In this document: piece by piece, positions 54,701 through 64,000 of the stretch
Numbering within the stretch: the stretch's first letter is position 1
Layout of the letters: each line of letters opens with the position of its first letter
NCBI GenBank assembly: GCA_964036195.1
Contig: OZ038456.1
Coordinates: 1,922,001-1,986,000 of the forward strand
DNA length: 64,000 nucleotides
Source: Sphaerolaimus hirsutus
Taxonomy: Eukaryota; Nematoda; Chromadorea; Monhysterida; Sphaerolaimidae
Direction: 5' to 3'
Program-made: the position numbers and the translations under genes
The notes under the pieces: model-generated
Databases searched by the model: none
The model's input: the letters and a program-made list of their open reading frames with translations, nothing else
Told to the model about the DNA's origin: nothing

Positions 54701-57692
54701 GAAACGTTTTGACAATGTATATCTCTTAGCCTGGAATGGCGTCGTATAATTCAGGTATCAAAAGGCTGCCGCTTATGCATAATTGCGTGGTGAAAGTGCC
54801 TCAACCAGACACGTGCACCAGACCCGCGTAGGAACGCGCCGCTTTTAGATTTTTACATCCTTATGCAATAGCCACCAGCATGTGAAAATTCGGTCCCTTT
54901 CTGTAATGCTGCGATTACAGCTCGGGCGTAAAATTGACCGGGCGTAAAATTGATTTTGGGCGTAAAATTAATTACAGATGAATGGATAAAGATAAGACAT
55001 TGTATTTTTAGTCAATGAAAGCGCACATGCAGATGTTGCTTGTGTCCAAAGCTCATCAGTTTATTTTAATTGCACTAGAGGTGATGAATTTTGGCGCAAA
55101 TTTTTTTTATTTTACGCCCTAATTTTATGCCACTTACAGCGCATAATTGACAAAATTGTGCTAAAATTCATAACTCCCAGTAAGATTAAAAAAAACTCAT
55201 GAGCTTTGGACACAAGAAACGTCAGCATCTAAGCTTTCTTTGACTGAAATAACAATGTCGTATCTTTATCCATTCATCTGTAATTTATGTTACGCCCAAA
55301 ATCAATTTTATGCCTGGTCAATTTTACGCCCGAGCTAAATCGCAGCATAAGGGACTAATTCTGATTTGTGCCAAATATTTTTTTCGTGCATTGCATTCTG
55401 CCCGGGCACTACACATGGAACTTTTTGCAGTGTATAGTGCCCCGGGCACTATGATCGGAGGGACCTTATACACGGAGAAATACGGTAGTTGGAAACAGGA
55501 AAAAGGTCAAACAATGTTTATCCTGCACAAATTTTTCAATGCGGGTGTGACCAAATTTTTACCACCCCAGACCCTGTAAAATGTTCTGTATAATAACGAA
55601 TGTCATGCAAAGTGATGTCGGATGTCATGCAAAGTGTTAAAAGTCATGTCAGATGTCAAGCAAAGTGTCAAAAGTCGTGAAAAGTGTCAAAGCTTCTATA
55701 AAAAAGTAGTCAAGTATTCAGTAGTACTCAGTAAGCGAGTAATCTGGTATATTTATGTCCATTCCCATCTACCCGCAACCAAAAACCAAAACCAAAACGA
55801 ACATCAAGGGCAAAATGAGTAGTTTCAGGGCACGCAAAAATAGCGTGCCCGGCATCTCCAAAGCATCCACCGCCCTGGGCGCCAATGTCGGCTCGCCTTT
55901 GATCGCCGATTTCAGGATTAATCCTAGGGCGATCCCTGCGACCACTCCTAGCACGGTGAAAATTAGCAGGAGATTTTCGCTGGCGATGCCGCATTTTCGA
56001 CGGCTCGTCGTTGCGTTCTGGGTGTTTTTTATTGAGAAACGACATTATTTTTTTCTGGGTACCGTATTGGCCCTACACACACTAGTTTTCACCGTGACTG
56101 ACGTGAAAACTGAAATGGCCACATGGCGACATTCAGCCTACTCTTATTGTATGCTATGTGTGTGTTAGTTTCGTAATTTTCAAATTTTAACTTTTATTAA
56201 TTAAAATTCTAATTTAAATAAAATCAAATCATTCACCCGTGTTCATTAATTTGCATTTGAAAAAAATTCAGTTTTCCCACGAAGTCACGGTGAAAACTAG
56301 TGTGTGTGGGCACATTACCTCAAATTATCCCCCTTGATTTTACCCCCCTTGATTTTACCCCCCTCGAAATACCCCCGTCTGGAATATTGTACATCATGTA
56401 TGCAATGTACATGATGTATTAATTTCTACAAATTGCTACAAGCTGCGCATCGCATAGACTACTTTGTTTAGATATGTAACCTTTTTGGGCACATTTATTA
56501 CCAGTTTTAGGTATGTAAAAGCTTAATCCTTACTATTGTCCTTCACGAAAATTTCAGACGAAATAATAATCTCCCCCCTCGAATAAGTTCCCCCTCGAAT
56601 AAGCCCCCCTCGAATTAACCCCCCTCAAATTTTGCTGGCGAAATAATTAACACCCATGGGGGTATTTAGAGGTAATACGGTATTTTATTGCAATGCGCGG
56701 CAGGTATATCCTTCATTTCATGTTAGCCCCGACATGAAACAAAATTATATCCAAGTCATACACATTTTTCAATTATCATGCAGAATGTCAAAAGTTCATT
56801 AATATGATCTTTTATTTTTATTGACATTTGACACTCATTTTACACTTTACAACGTGCGGGACTGCTCCCTGGTTAACTTAGGTAGGTATGTAAAGTATTT
56901 ACTGAGATTTTTACTTAGCTAATGCATGTAGATTTCGCATCTACTAGCCGTTTTCATAATAGCTTCATTAGTTGAGGTTGCAGATTTCATATCAGGTGTT
57001 TACGATTGTCTACCAAAGAATACTATGCTGTTCATAAATTTGTGTAGTGTGTAAGTTTCGATTTGTAAATTATAGAATTTCGCCTAATTAAATATTTAGA
57101 AATTGTGGCGTTCGCGCGAACGTCGTTCTCAATTCTGCAATAAAAATGGGAAACTGAAAAACTGAAATGTTACTGTGCATATCTTTCAGATGTTCATTGT
57201 CTTCAAAAAAGCTACCGTATATACTTGAATAATTCCCCCACATTGAATAATTTCCCCACTCGAATAACCCCCCCCCCCTCTTAGACGAGTGGGGAAAAAT
57301 AATTCCCCCCCCCCCCTCGAATAATCCACCCCTTTAGGCAGGCATATGGTAAAGTTTTTGCATCCAATTTGAACAAAAGTTACATGTTATTTAGTAAGTA
57401 AAGCATATTTCATGAAATCAGTTCATAGAAACATGCTTAAAATTTATAACGAAATAATAATCCCCCCCCCTTGAATAATTCCCCCTTGAATAGTTCCCCC
57501 CTCAAAAAAGTCTGACGAAAAAATAATTCTCCAGGGGGATTATTCGAGTATATACAGTATCTAGGTATTTTCATTTTGGAAACATACGCGGGACCAAATC
57601 TCAGCGGGACCAAAAAACGCAACTTAAATTACCTGTTGCTGAGTGATTTCACTGCTAGTTTCTTCCATTTGTCCCTCTTGTTTACTGGTCAT
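45450..57692 (-). CDS. EAAT: SLC1-family excitatory amino-acid transporter (complete, 14 exons, 571 aa)
   Basis: Sodium-coupled glutamate/aspartate transporter of the plasma membrane (SLC1, EAAT branch). Exons on the minus strand: 57692-57633, 56017-55803, 54524-54465, 54374-54311, 53105-53033, 51514-51435, 51370-51280, 51174-51050, 47942-47790, 47519-47380, 47022-46927, 46856-46755, 46430-46296, 45771-45450. All junctions are GT/AG, all phases agree, and the reading runs from ATG to TGA. 571 aa matches the family (about 520-575). Visible hallmarks: hairpin-1 TSSSATMP (about 351-358), NMDGTALYE (387-395), hairpin-2 [10 protein letters not shown] (429-438), and TM8 [12 protein letters not shown] (466-477). 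Arg469 in TM8 marks an acidic-substrate EAAT rather than an ASCT-type neutral carrier. A sequon NET at 196 lies in the usual glycosylated outer loop. The Gly/His-rich tail ends YDEKKF. Confidence 0.94.
45863..46135. other. Intergenic-strand remnants inside EAAT intron 13
   Basis: TTCGAGGTAATAAGGTA at about 45880 is a fragment of the CCGTATTTCC family; AGTATACTCGGCAGACAT near 46019 matches the end of the 3-kb element at 58036-61006. Confidence 0.35.
46296..46430 (-). CDS. EAAT: EAAT exon 13: hairpin 2
   Basis: [20 protein letters not shown] and VPVDWF. The acceptor AATAG follows a nine-C run; donor TT|GTGAGT. Confidence 0.95.
46755..46856 (-). CDS. EAAT: EAAT exon 12: TM7 NMDGT
   Basis: [20 protein letters not shown]. 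Acceptor CACCGCAG, donor AG|GTAAGG. Confidence 0.95.
46927..47022 (-). CDS. EAAT: EAAT exon 11: hairpin 1 / TM7 start
   Basis: [20 protein letters not shown] then [11 protein letters not shown]. Acceptor CATTTCAG, donor AT|GTGAGT. Confidence 0.94.
47086..47298. mobile_element. ACTAGTTGACATC fold-back in EAAT intron 10
   Basis: GGCCCCACACGCACTAGTTG left and inverse CAACTAGTGTGTGTGGGCC right. Same family as 30008-30657. Confidence 0.7.
47380..47519 (-). CDS. EAAT: EAAT exon 10: TM6 and hairpin 1
   Basis: [20 protein letters not shown] and [11 protein letters not shown]. Acceptor TTCTACAG, donor AG|GTGCAT. Confidence 0.94.
47790..47942 (-). CDS. EAAT: EAAT exon 9: TM5
   Basis: [20 protein letters not shown] then IVDMVDL. 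Acceptor CGTCCCAG, donor ATG|GTCTGT. Confidence 0.94.
48060..48215. mobile_element. CTGTAAAATG fold-back element
   Basis: CACTGTAAAATGACTCG to CATTTTACAGG with inverted interior; member of the same family as the GNB1L-like intron 8 element. Confidence 0.55.
48224..49087. mobile_element. CAGAGTTG element with ACGTAAACGTAA arrays
   Basis: Left CAGAGTTGTATAAATACC, right inverse TTTTTCCAACTCTG; GTAAACGTAAAC arrays at both ends. Relatives near 39163, 52183 and 16806. Confidence 0.6.
49361..50320. mobile_element. GGGGCCAGATTCAATTC element
   Basis: Left GGGGCCAGATTCAATTC, right inverse GAATTAAATCTGGCCCC. Inverted CGGGCAGCCTCCCTAC / GTAGGGAGGCTGCCCG arms at 49408-49545. Confidence 0.65.
50322..50952. 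mobile_element. GGGGCCAGATTTAATACTCC fold-back element
   Basis: Starts right where 49361-50320 ends. Long arms (about 300 bp each) mirror around 50650-50690, including CTCGGTGCATGTGCGTC and its inverse. Confidence 0.75.
51050..51174 (-). CDS. EAAT: EAAT exon 8: TM4c
   Basis: [20 protein letters not shown], matching NxLGLVVFSxxFG. Acceptor AACCTCCCAG, donor CTG|GTACGG. Confidence 0.93.
51280..51370 (-). CDS. EAAT: EAAT exon 7: glycosylated outer loop
   Basis: [20 protein letters not shown]; contains the N-E-T sequon. Acceptor AATTTCAG, donor C|GTAAGT. Confidence 0.9.
51435..51514 (-). CDS. EAAT: EAAT exon 6
   Basis: [20 protein letters not shown] then EAMFQS, matching xxDxxLDLIRNMFPxNLVxAxFQ. 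Donor TCC|GTAAAT. Confidence 0.92.
51580..51890. other. EAAT intron sequence, little recognised
   Basis: Only ACTCGGCAGACATAAAACGA near 51592 resembles a known end (58036-61006 family). Confidence 0.3.
51895..52020. repeat. Fold-back GGCTGCGGACCGCAATT..CATTCCGCAGCC
   Basis: Small inverted structure containing GTGTCAACTAGTCTGTGGGC of the ACTAGTTGACA family. Confidence 0.5.
52183..52677. mobile_element. ACGTAAAC-rich element ending CAACTCTG
   Basis: Arrays of ACGTTTACG and GAGTACAGA; right end AGTACTTATAACAACTCTG as in 48224-49087 (by type). The left end is not sharp. Confidence 0.45.
53033..53105 (-). CDS. EAAT: EAAT exon 5: TM3-TM4 linker
   Basis: [20 protein letters not shown] then SNCEG. 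Acceptor ACTCATAG has a weak pyrimidine tract; a transposon edge lies 14 bases upstream of the exon. Confidence 0.85.
53119..53808. mobile_element. Element with repeated AAAAGTACCGATCTAC
   Basis: Ends TTGAAGGGTGTGCTTCTAAA and inverse TAGAAGCACACCCTTCAA. About eight AAAGTACCGATCTA-like boxes lie in direct orientation inside. Its edge is 14 bases from EAAT exon 5. Confidence 0.75.
53902..54285. mobile_element. TA-inserted CCGTATTTCC MITE
   Basis: CCGTATTTCCTCAAAATACC left, GAGGAAATACGA right, TA on both sides. Ends 25 bases from EAAT exon 4. Confidence 0.72.
54311..54374 (-). CDS. EAAT: EAAT exon 4: TM3
   Basis: [20 protein letters not shown] then L; acceptor AACACAG, donor TTG|GTCAGT. Confidence 0.93.
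54465..54524 (-). CDS. EAAT: EAAT exon 3: TM2
   Basis: [20 protein letters not shown]; acceptor CTTTGCAG, donor GG|GTAAGT. Confidence 0.93.
54550..55485. mobile_element. CCGTATTTCTCCG element with nested fold-back
   Basis: CCGTATTTCTCCGATTAAAA left, CGGAGAAATACGG right; CCCGGGCACTATA motifs inside. Nested 54905-55353 has arms GCTGCGATTACAGCTCGGGC and GCCCGAGCTAAATCGCAGC. Confidence 0.7.
55565..55700. repeat. GTCATGCAAAGTGTCAAA repeats
   Basis: Starts CCCTGTAAAATGTTC; half of a CTGTAAAATG-family element. Confidence 0.45.
55803..56017 (-). CDS. EAAT: EAAT exon 2: TM1 and start of TM2
   Basis: [20 protein letters not shown] (TM1) and [17 protein letters not shown]. Acceptor AACACCCAG, donor AT|GTTCGT. 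Confidence 0.93.
56069..56311. mobile_element. ACACACTAGTTTTCACCGTGA fold-back, copy 1
   Basis: GGCCCTACACACACTAGTTT left and inverse right. Sister copy 58177-58436 shares the interior, including GACATTCAGCCTACTCTTAT. Confidence 0.75.
56312..56682. mobile_element. CCGTATTACC-family MITE
   Basis: TTACCTCAAATTATCCCCC left, TTTAGAGGTAATACGGTA right; interior CCCCCCTCGAA motifs. Confidence 0.5.
56780..56880. repeat. CTGTAAAATG-family remnant
   Basis: ACTCATTTTACACTTTACAA then GTGCGGGACTGC resembles the right end of 37944-38319. Confidence 0.4.
57215..57557. mobile_element. TA-inserted CCGTATATACTTG MITE
   Basis: CCGTATATACTTGAATAATT left, TTATTCGAGTATATACAG right, TA on both sides. In EAAT intron 1, 75 bases from exon 1. 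Confidence 0.72.
57633..57692 (-). CDS. EAAT: EAAT exon 1 (start)
   Basis: [20 protein letters not shown], cytoplasmic N-terminus; donor CAG|GTAATT, phase 0. Chosen as the first exon because the next one opens in phase 0 and no nearer ATG fits. Confidence 0.75.
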
Positions 57693-58176
57693 GTTGCACT
57701 AAATTTAGTGGGCACTCGAATTTTACGCATGTAGAAAATAGGGTGCAAATTTTAGCAGCTGGTCGGCTACGTAATTTCTTTATTTGTAAATGTGAACTGT
57801 GTATTTTACATTGTGTTCATTTATCAGTGGTAAAAAAACATTTATTCAGTTATATTTAACGGGTTTTTTGAATAGGTATCTACTTATTTATTTATGCACA
57901 CACATGACAACGTAATGAATACGTTTTTTATCTGCTGTCTCTTTTGAATTGGGTGTAGCATTGAAAAGTGGGTTCTTTTCAGAAAATATAATTAAATATA
58001 GCTCCAGAAAAGATCTCACAAATACAATAAAATCAAGTATACTCGGCGTACATGACACTCTGCCCTCGCACTGATTTATGTCTCGTGTTGGAAGCGTGCC
58101 AATGATGATCAAATCATGCGATTTCCGTAAAAAGATGAAAAAAATCATCGATGTGAATATAATTATAAATAACATT

Positions 58177-58436
58177 GGCCCTACACACACTAGTTTTCAC
58201 CGTGACACGTGTGAAAACTGAAATGGCGACATGGCGACATTCAGCCTACTCTTATCGTATGCTATATGTGTTTTATTTTTCAAATTTTCAAACTTTAACT
58301 TTCATTTATTCAAATTCAAATTTAATTAAAATTAAATCATTCAACCGAATTCATTAATTTGCATTTGAAAAAATTTCAGTTTTCACACGAAGTCACGGTG
58401 AAAACTAGTGTCAGTGTGTGTAGGCACATTATAACA
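58177..58436. mobile_element. ACACACTAGTTTTCACCGTGA fold-back, copy 2
   Basis: Second copy of 56069-56311. Confidence 0.75.
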
Positions 58437-59807
58437 ACAATCATTTTTGTCATCTTTTTATGAAACTCACACGCGTTAACCATCGTTGGCGCACCTCCAG
58501 TGGGAACCACGCGTGCAAGGTGTAAAGTAACCGGAGTATACCTCTAAGGATAGCCAGAAAAATATGAATCAGAAAGTTGTTTATATTTTCTGTTATTTTT
58601 AAAAACTCAGAAAATCAACATGATGATAAATCTAAATCTCTTTGGAAAACCCTGAAAAAATAAAAATAAGAAACAATATTATATTTTTGTTTCCTCAAAT
58701 TAAAAAAATAAACTTTCTAGAGATTTAGAGGGCTAATTGAGTACAACATGCCTAATACAGCTCAGATGGGCAGATTTAAATACAAGGTAAGCCATTGCTT
58801 CAAAGATTTACAGCACCAAAGGAAACCACCAAAAATATCACAGAGGAGAAGAGAACATGAAATCTACATGATAAATATAATCAGCTGCTAATTCAAAAGT
58901 CCAAAAATAGTCACTGTCTGATTTGTAAACTGATAAGAAAGTGACAAACTTTGAGAAAGAGTGGGCGTGCGTCATGTCAAAGCTTATTCAAGATTTTCCA
59001 ATGTGGGACATGTGACAGCGAGCTTTCATGCCTCAGCGAGGCACCAGTTTTGCGTCATTCTGGGAGATATGCTGCGCCGCTGAAAGCCATTATAGCGCCG
59101 ATTCTCACAAAAAATGAATTTGTCAAGTGCGTGAGAGATTGACAAATTTTTGTCAAGGTTGACAAGTCCTTTCTGAAAACCCCTAGCCCTAGGTGCCAGA
59201 AAAAGGTGCTACAGGGGACGCGCGTAGTAACGTTGACGCATGTGCCACATTAGGCTCCGCCCACATGCCCTGCATAAAGGTTTATAAACCACGCATGAAA
59301 ATACACATTTGTGCGAGCGTCTCAATCTCATTCTCAAACCCAAAAACAATTGTGATTTTCATAAACATAATTGTATGCACGAGCAAGCCTGAGCAAAAAC
59401 GCGTTTTCTGGGGATGTCGCTAGTGTGCGAATCAATGGCAGAGAGACTGATGCACATCAAAATATGTGCATTGCCTGTAGAAAGATTGACGCCAGTCACC
59501 AAAGTGGGCATGGTCGTCGTCATTTAAATCATCTGATAAATAATTTTGGAGGCATGTAGAGGTAAGCTGACTTGAGCTCCATTTCTGGTACCACAAAAAT
59601 AATGGCACCAAACCAACCACCAATTTAGCAGTCTATCAATGAACACTGCACAGGTGACCATTGTTGAAAATTGATGCAAATCTTGCACTTTTGGGACATG
59701 GCATATGCTGAGGAAACCTGAGGGCATTTCACTAAATATTTGTGATGTGTAATTTAGTGGACTGAGGTGTGTTCACTTACCTGATTTCACTTCAAGCTGC
59801 CAATCAT

Positions 59808-59967
59808 GGGGCCAGTTCAGCAAAATGAGAAGTGAGAAGTGAAATGGCAAAAGTGAAGGAAAATTATTTTTAATGTCATTTTTTACTTCTCTTTTGCCAA
59901 TTCACTTGCCGTTTCACTTCGCCTTTGCCATTTCACTTCACATTTCTCATTTTGCAGAACTGGCACC
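59808..59967. mobile_element. GGGGCCAGTTCAGCAAAATG fold-back
   Basis: Arms GAGAAGTGAGAAGTGAAATG and inverse; right end CAGAACTGGCACC. Confidence 0.65.
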
Positions 59968-60736
59968 AGGGGCCAGTTCCGCAAGTAGACAAGTTAAGAG
60001 TTAAAAGTTAAGAGTTGAGTAAAATGACAAATGGCAAGTTAAGAGTAAAGTTAAAGTTTAAGAGAAAAGTTAAAGTTTAAGAGAAAAGTTAAAATTTAAG
60101 AGTTGAGTTAAAAGTTGAGTTAAATGTTAAGAGTTGAGTTAAAGGTTGAGTTATATGTTAAGAGTTGAGTTAAAAGTTGAGTTAAGAGTTGAGTTAAAGG
60201 TTAAAAGGTGAGTTAAAAGTTGATTTAAAAGACAAATGGGGGAAAAATGTAATAAAAATAAAATAAAAAATAAAAAAATGAATTTGGATCTTGAGAGCAT
60301 TAGATTTGAAACAACGTTCCATGATTTTTTCTTTTTTTAGCAATAATTTTTTTGGATACACTATTTTCAAATGACGTGCATACAACATTGGCACCATGCC
60401 AGCGAACAGCCGTATCAATACCAATTTCACATTTTTTTTTACCATCATTTTCCACTTGTCTCTTAACTCTAAACTCTTAACTCAACTCTTAACTCAACTC
60501 TTAACTCAACTCTTAACTCAACTTTTAACTCTTAACTCAACTTTTAACCTTTAACTCAACTTTTAACATTTCACTCAACCTTTAACTCAACTCTTAACAT
60601 TTAACTCAACTTTTAACTCAACTCTTAAATTTTAACTTTTCTCTTAAACTTTAACTTTACTCTTAACTCGCCATTTGTCATTTTACTCAACTCTTAACTT
60701 TTAACTCTTAACTTGTCCACTTGCGGAACCGGCACC
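59968..60736. mobile_element. GGGGCCAGTTCCGCAAGT element with TTAAGAGTTGAG arrays
   Basis: Ends mirror each other (CCGCAAGTAGACAAGTTAAG and inverse). The left arm has GAGTTGAGTTAAAGTTAA-type arrays and the right arm their inverse, around a unique centre (60237-60450) nearly repeated at 63605-63840. Confidence 0.8.
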
Positions 60737-61009
60737 AGATCATACAGTATACTCCAGTTACTTTACACCTTGCACGCGTGGTTCCCGCTGGAAGCGTGCC
60801 AACGATTTTTTACGCATGCGCTTTTCATGAAGAGTTGATAGAAGTCTGATAGATCTCTGTTAATTATAACACTATACGTTAAATTATCGACAACGATAAT
60901 TTTTTCATCTTATGTACAAAAATCGCATGCTTTATCATCATTGGCACGCTTCCAACGTGAGACATAAATGAGTGCGAGGGCAGAGTATCATGTCCGCCGA
61001 GTATACCTA

Positions 61010-61378
61010 CTGGTTTCATAAAGAAATAACAAGAGAAAAAACTATAAAAAATAACAATGAAAAATATTTCACCAATGTTGCCAATTTTGCTCAAATGTTT
61101 TAATAAACAGTGAATATAAATTCAGGAAGTGTGCAAAATGGCATCAAGAATGTCGGAACGCCTCCGGCATATCTTGAATGGACATATCAATCCTTAATGT
61201 AATTGCATTTTTTGATCCGCGCGCATATTCATGCTCGCAAATATGATACAAGCATTTTGTGGTGGACATTCATAATTGAATGAGTCTGCCGCTGGAGACA
61301 TTTATGTAAGTTACTACTGGTGGAAAATCTTTAGAAATGTGACGATTTTTTGGACATTGGCTCCGATTTACAAATCTG
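61010..61378. other. Intergenic DNA, nothing recognised
   Basis: No coding or repeat structure seen. Confidence 0.4.
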
Positions 61379-61650
61379 GTGCCGGTTCCGCAAGTGGAAA
61401 AGTTAAGAGTGAAGGGTTAAAAGGAGAGTAAAATGATAAATGATAAGTTAAGAGTAAAGTTAAAAGTTAAGAGTTGAGTAAAGTGATAAATGATAAGTAA
61501 AGAGTAAAGTTAAAAGTTAAGAGTTGAGTAAAATCATTTGTCGTTTTACTCAACTCTTAACTGTTAAATTTTCTCATAACTTGTCATTTGTCATTTTACT
61601 CAACTCTTAAGTTTTAACTCTTAACTTTTCCACTTGCGGAACTGGCCCCA
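61379..61650. mobile_element. GGTGCCGGTTCCGCAAGTGG element with TTAAGAG arrays
   Basis: Short member of the 59968-60736 family lacking the unique centre. Confidence 0.78.
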
Positions 61651-62500
61651 GCTTAAAATATAATTTGTTGTTTTGCTCTAAGCGGTTTTAGAACATGCTG
61701 AACGCATTTGTAAAGGCCATATTTATGTAATGATTTAAGTTTGTCAGTCGAAAAGTATCAATTCAAAGAGTTGAGGAAATGTACGGCGAGAAATTGCGAT
61801 TAATTAAGTCAAAAATATCTACGCAAATCGAATCTACCTATTTACAGAGGCATATAAAATGTTACATTTCAATTAGCTGGCGCCAGTGAAATGTCACTGA
61901 CTACCTTACATATCTACGTACATATTTGACTTGACATTTTGTGTGTTCACAATAGAAAACGTATCTTTTTGAGCGGAAAATATTTTGATGAAAACATTTG
62001 ATGATTCATGAAATAACCTTTTTGAAAATGAGCAGTATATTTTACTCAACATGTAGGTGACGTTCAATATTCTTTAATTCTATTTTTAACAGTGAAAAAT
62101 AAACAAATTGATTTCTAAACTGATCTAAATACAAAAACATGTTTTACATAAATGTTATGCGTTTGAACACAGTTCACTGCTAGACAAAAATCGATATTTT
62201 ACCTGTGAAAATTGATATAAAACAGTAGAAAGAGGTACATACCTAAGCGAGAAAGAAAGTTTTGGAACTTTTCCAAACATCTGTGGCGTCGTTCTAAATT
62301 TAATGCTGGCAAAAAATCGTTATAGGTAGTTCGCTTCACACAATATTTCTATTATAAGGTACAACTACACGGATAAAAAACACAAATATTTATTTACCTA
62401 GCACGTATTATTTATTTATATGACGGAGGTTGCATAATGCAATGTGTAACCAGTGATTTTTTATGACAAGTATTTAATAGTGGTGAACTGTATGCCAAAT
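61651..62500. other. AT-rich intergenic DNA
   Basis: No gene, RNA or repeat recognised. Confidence 0.4.
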
Positions 62501-62502
62501 TA

Positions 62503-62894
62503 CCGTATTACCTCGAAATACCCCCAGGGGGTTTATTATTTCGCCAGCAAAATTTGAGGGGGGGATAATTCGAGGGGGGTCTATTATTTCGCCAGAATTC
62601 TACATAGTCAGACGTAGAAAAATCAAACAATTACATAGATGTATATGTGTGTATAGGCATATATAACTGTATATGCACATAAACCCTTCCCTAACGTCAC
62701 TCAATCACCAGTTTTAACGTGTGTTCTGCATTGTACAGATCACAAACTGCGGTATTTGTCATGTACGTTCCCTTTACACTCAATTTTAGGGGGGTATTTC
62801 GAGGGGGGGGGGGGGGTTATTATTTCCTCAGCCGAATTTTAGGGGGTATTTCGAGGGGGGTAATTCAAGGGGGGGATAATTCGAGGTAATACGG
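62503..62894. mobile_element. TA-inserted CCGTATTACC MITE
   Basis: CCGTATTACCTCGAAATACC left and inverse right, TA on each side; GGGGGATAATTCGAGG repeats inside. Confidence 0.75.
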
Positions 62895-63347
62895 TACCTA
62901 CAAAACGCCAAACATATTTTCACTAAAAATTACTGTAAAATGGCGCCAGGATTTCTGGCGCTGATAAAAAAATTGGCGTCAATCTACAACTAGCTCCAAC
63001 GATTACAATCTCTGTGGAATCTTATTGGAATTTCGCCAACACAGAAGTAATCCAAATACGTATAATACTTGATTTTTTCAAGGTCGAGTGCCTACGTTGC
63101 AAAAATCTTCATATTTATGTTTAAAACCATATACAAACAGTGTTTGTTTCGTCTCTGCTGGAAGAAACCATGTGTCAGAATAAAGGGAAAAAGTAAATAT
63201 TCAGAAATCCTACGATTTATTCTACCTAAATCTTAAAACAACTTTGTCCAATCATTGAACACAATCTTTTTTTTGAAACGGTTCAAACAAAAATAGAACG
63301 CCTCAGTTATGGCGTGTTGACTCAATGGTTTACTTGTATTGTTTACC
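62895..63347. other. Intergenic DNA, nothing recognised
   Basis: No feature seen. Confidence 0.4.
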
Positions 63348-64000
63348 AGGGGCCAGTTCCGCAAGTAGACAAGTTAAGAGTTAAAAGTTAAGAGTTGAGT
63401 AAAATGACAAATGGCAAGTTAAGAGTAAAGTTAAAGTTTAAGAGAAAAGTTAAAGTTTAACAGAAAAGTTAAAGTTTAAGAGTTGAGTTAAAAGTTGAGT
63501 TAAATGTTAAGAGTCGGCTTAAAGGTTAAAAGTTGAGTCAAAAGTTGAGTTAAATGTTAAGAGTTGAGTTAAAGGTTAAAAGGTGAGTTAAAAGTTGATT
63601 TAAAAGACAAATGGGTCATTCGTTGCAGAAGCGCGATACGCTGATCTTCGATCATATTTTGTCCCCGCACGGCCATTTTGAAACAACGTTCCGCGATTTT
63701 TTCTTTTTTTAGCGATAATTTTTTTGGATACGTTATTTTCAAATGTCGTGCATACAACATTGGCAGCATGCCAGCGAACAGCCGTATCAATACCAATTTC
63801 ACATTTTTATTTTTTTATATTTTTTTACCATCATTTTCCACTTGTCTCTTAACTCTCAACTCTTAACTCAACTCTTAACTCAACTCTTAACTCAACTCTT
63901 AACTCAACTCTTGACTCAACTCTTAACTCAACTCTTAACTCAACTCTTAACATTTAACTCAACTTTTAACTCAACTCTTAAATTTTAACTTTTCTCTTAA
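63348..64000. mobile_element. Second GGGGCCAGTTCCGCAAGT element, cut by window end
   Basis: Left end and centre (63605-63840) match 59968-60736; the right arm runs off the window in CAACTCTTAACT arrays. Confidence 0.8.

Larger units (their letters stand above)
58036..61006. mobile_element. 3-kb element with long inverted ends and nested insertions
   Basis: GTATACTCGGCGTACATGAC left (58036-58125 arm), inverse right (60920-61006). A second inverted pair (58496-58550 and 60745-60800: GTGGGAACCACGCGTGCAAGG-like) lies inside. The interior from about 58560 to 59800 shows no transposase-like frame. Confidence 0.6.

Noticed and set aside
58951..59142. 63-codon frame within the 3-kb inverted element
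   Set aside because: No transposase motif, no similarity recognised; too short to support.

Overview
The window is AT-rich, intron-containing animal DNA, almost certainly from an invertebrate; the species cannot be told from the sequence. Three split protein-coding genes are recognisable, and their exons occupy only about 5.4 kb. Most of the rest is short non-autonomous DNA transposons (MITEs), fold-back elements and simple repeats, often nested. No transposase, reverse transcriptase, rRNA, tRNA, CRISPR array or bacterial-type operon was found.

Layout. (1) 1-23.8 kb, minus strand: a HIF-alpha-type bHLH-PAS transcription factor. Fifteen exons join with consistent reading phases from the bHLH domain (23.7 kb) through PAS-A and PAS-B to a low-complexity region at 22-289. 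The first exon and the C-terminal exons lie outside what can be recognised. (2) 24.9-36.7 kb: a near-identical head-to-tail duplication of a 5.88-kb unit. Each unit carries exons 1-7 of a WD40 gene like GNB1L (plus strand). Only the second copy is followed by exons 8-9 (37882-38356), so copy 2 is complete (441 aa) and copy 1 is 3'-truncated. The duplication joint is a chimeric hAT element. (3) 38.4-45.4 kb: transposons only. (4) 45450-57692, minus strand: a complete 14-exon glutamate/aspartate transporter (SLC1/EAAT family, 571 aa). (5) 57.7-64 kb: large inverted and fold-back elements with no gene recognised.

The three genes are functionally unrelated as far as family knowledge goes: a hypoxia-type transcription factor, a likely PIKK-assembly WD40 protein, and an acidic amino-acid transporter. 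The most interesting signals are structural. The last GNB1L-like intron coincides with a fold-back element whose own ends supply both splice sites (introner-like). The tandem duplication is joined inside a chimeric hAT element. Several hAT-type elements carry simple-repeat interiors. A 39-bp minisatellite sits in opposite orientation in the two arms of a 3.7-kb element. Two introns carry complementary G-run and C-run ends. Exon borders were deduced by eye from GT/AG sites, phase and family similarity; no transcript evidence was available.
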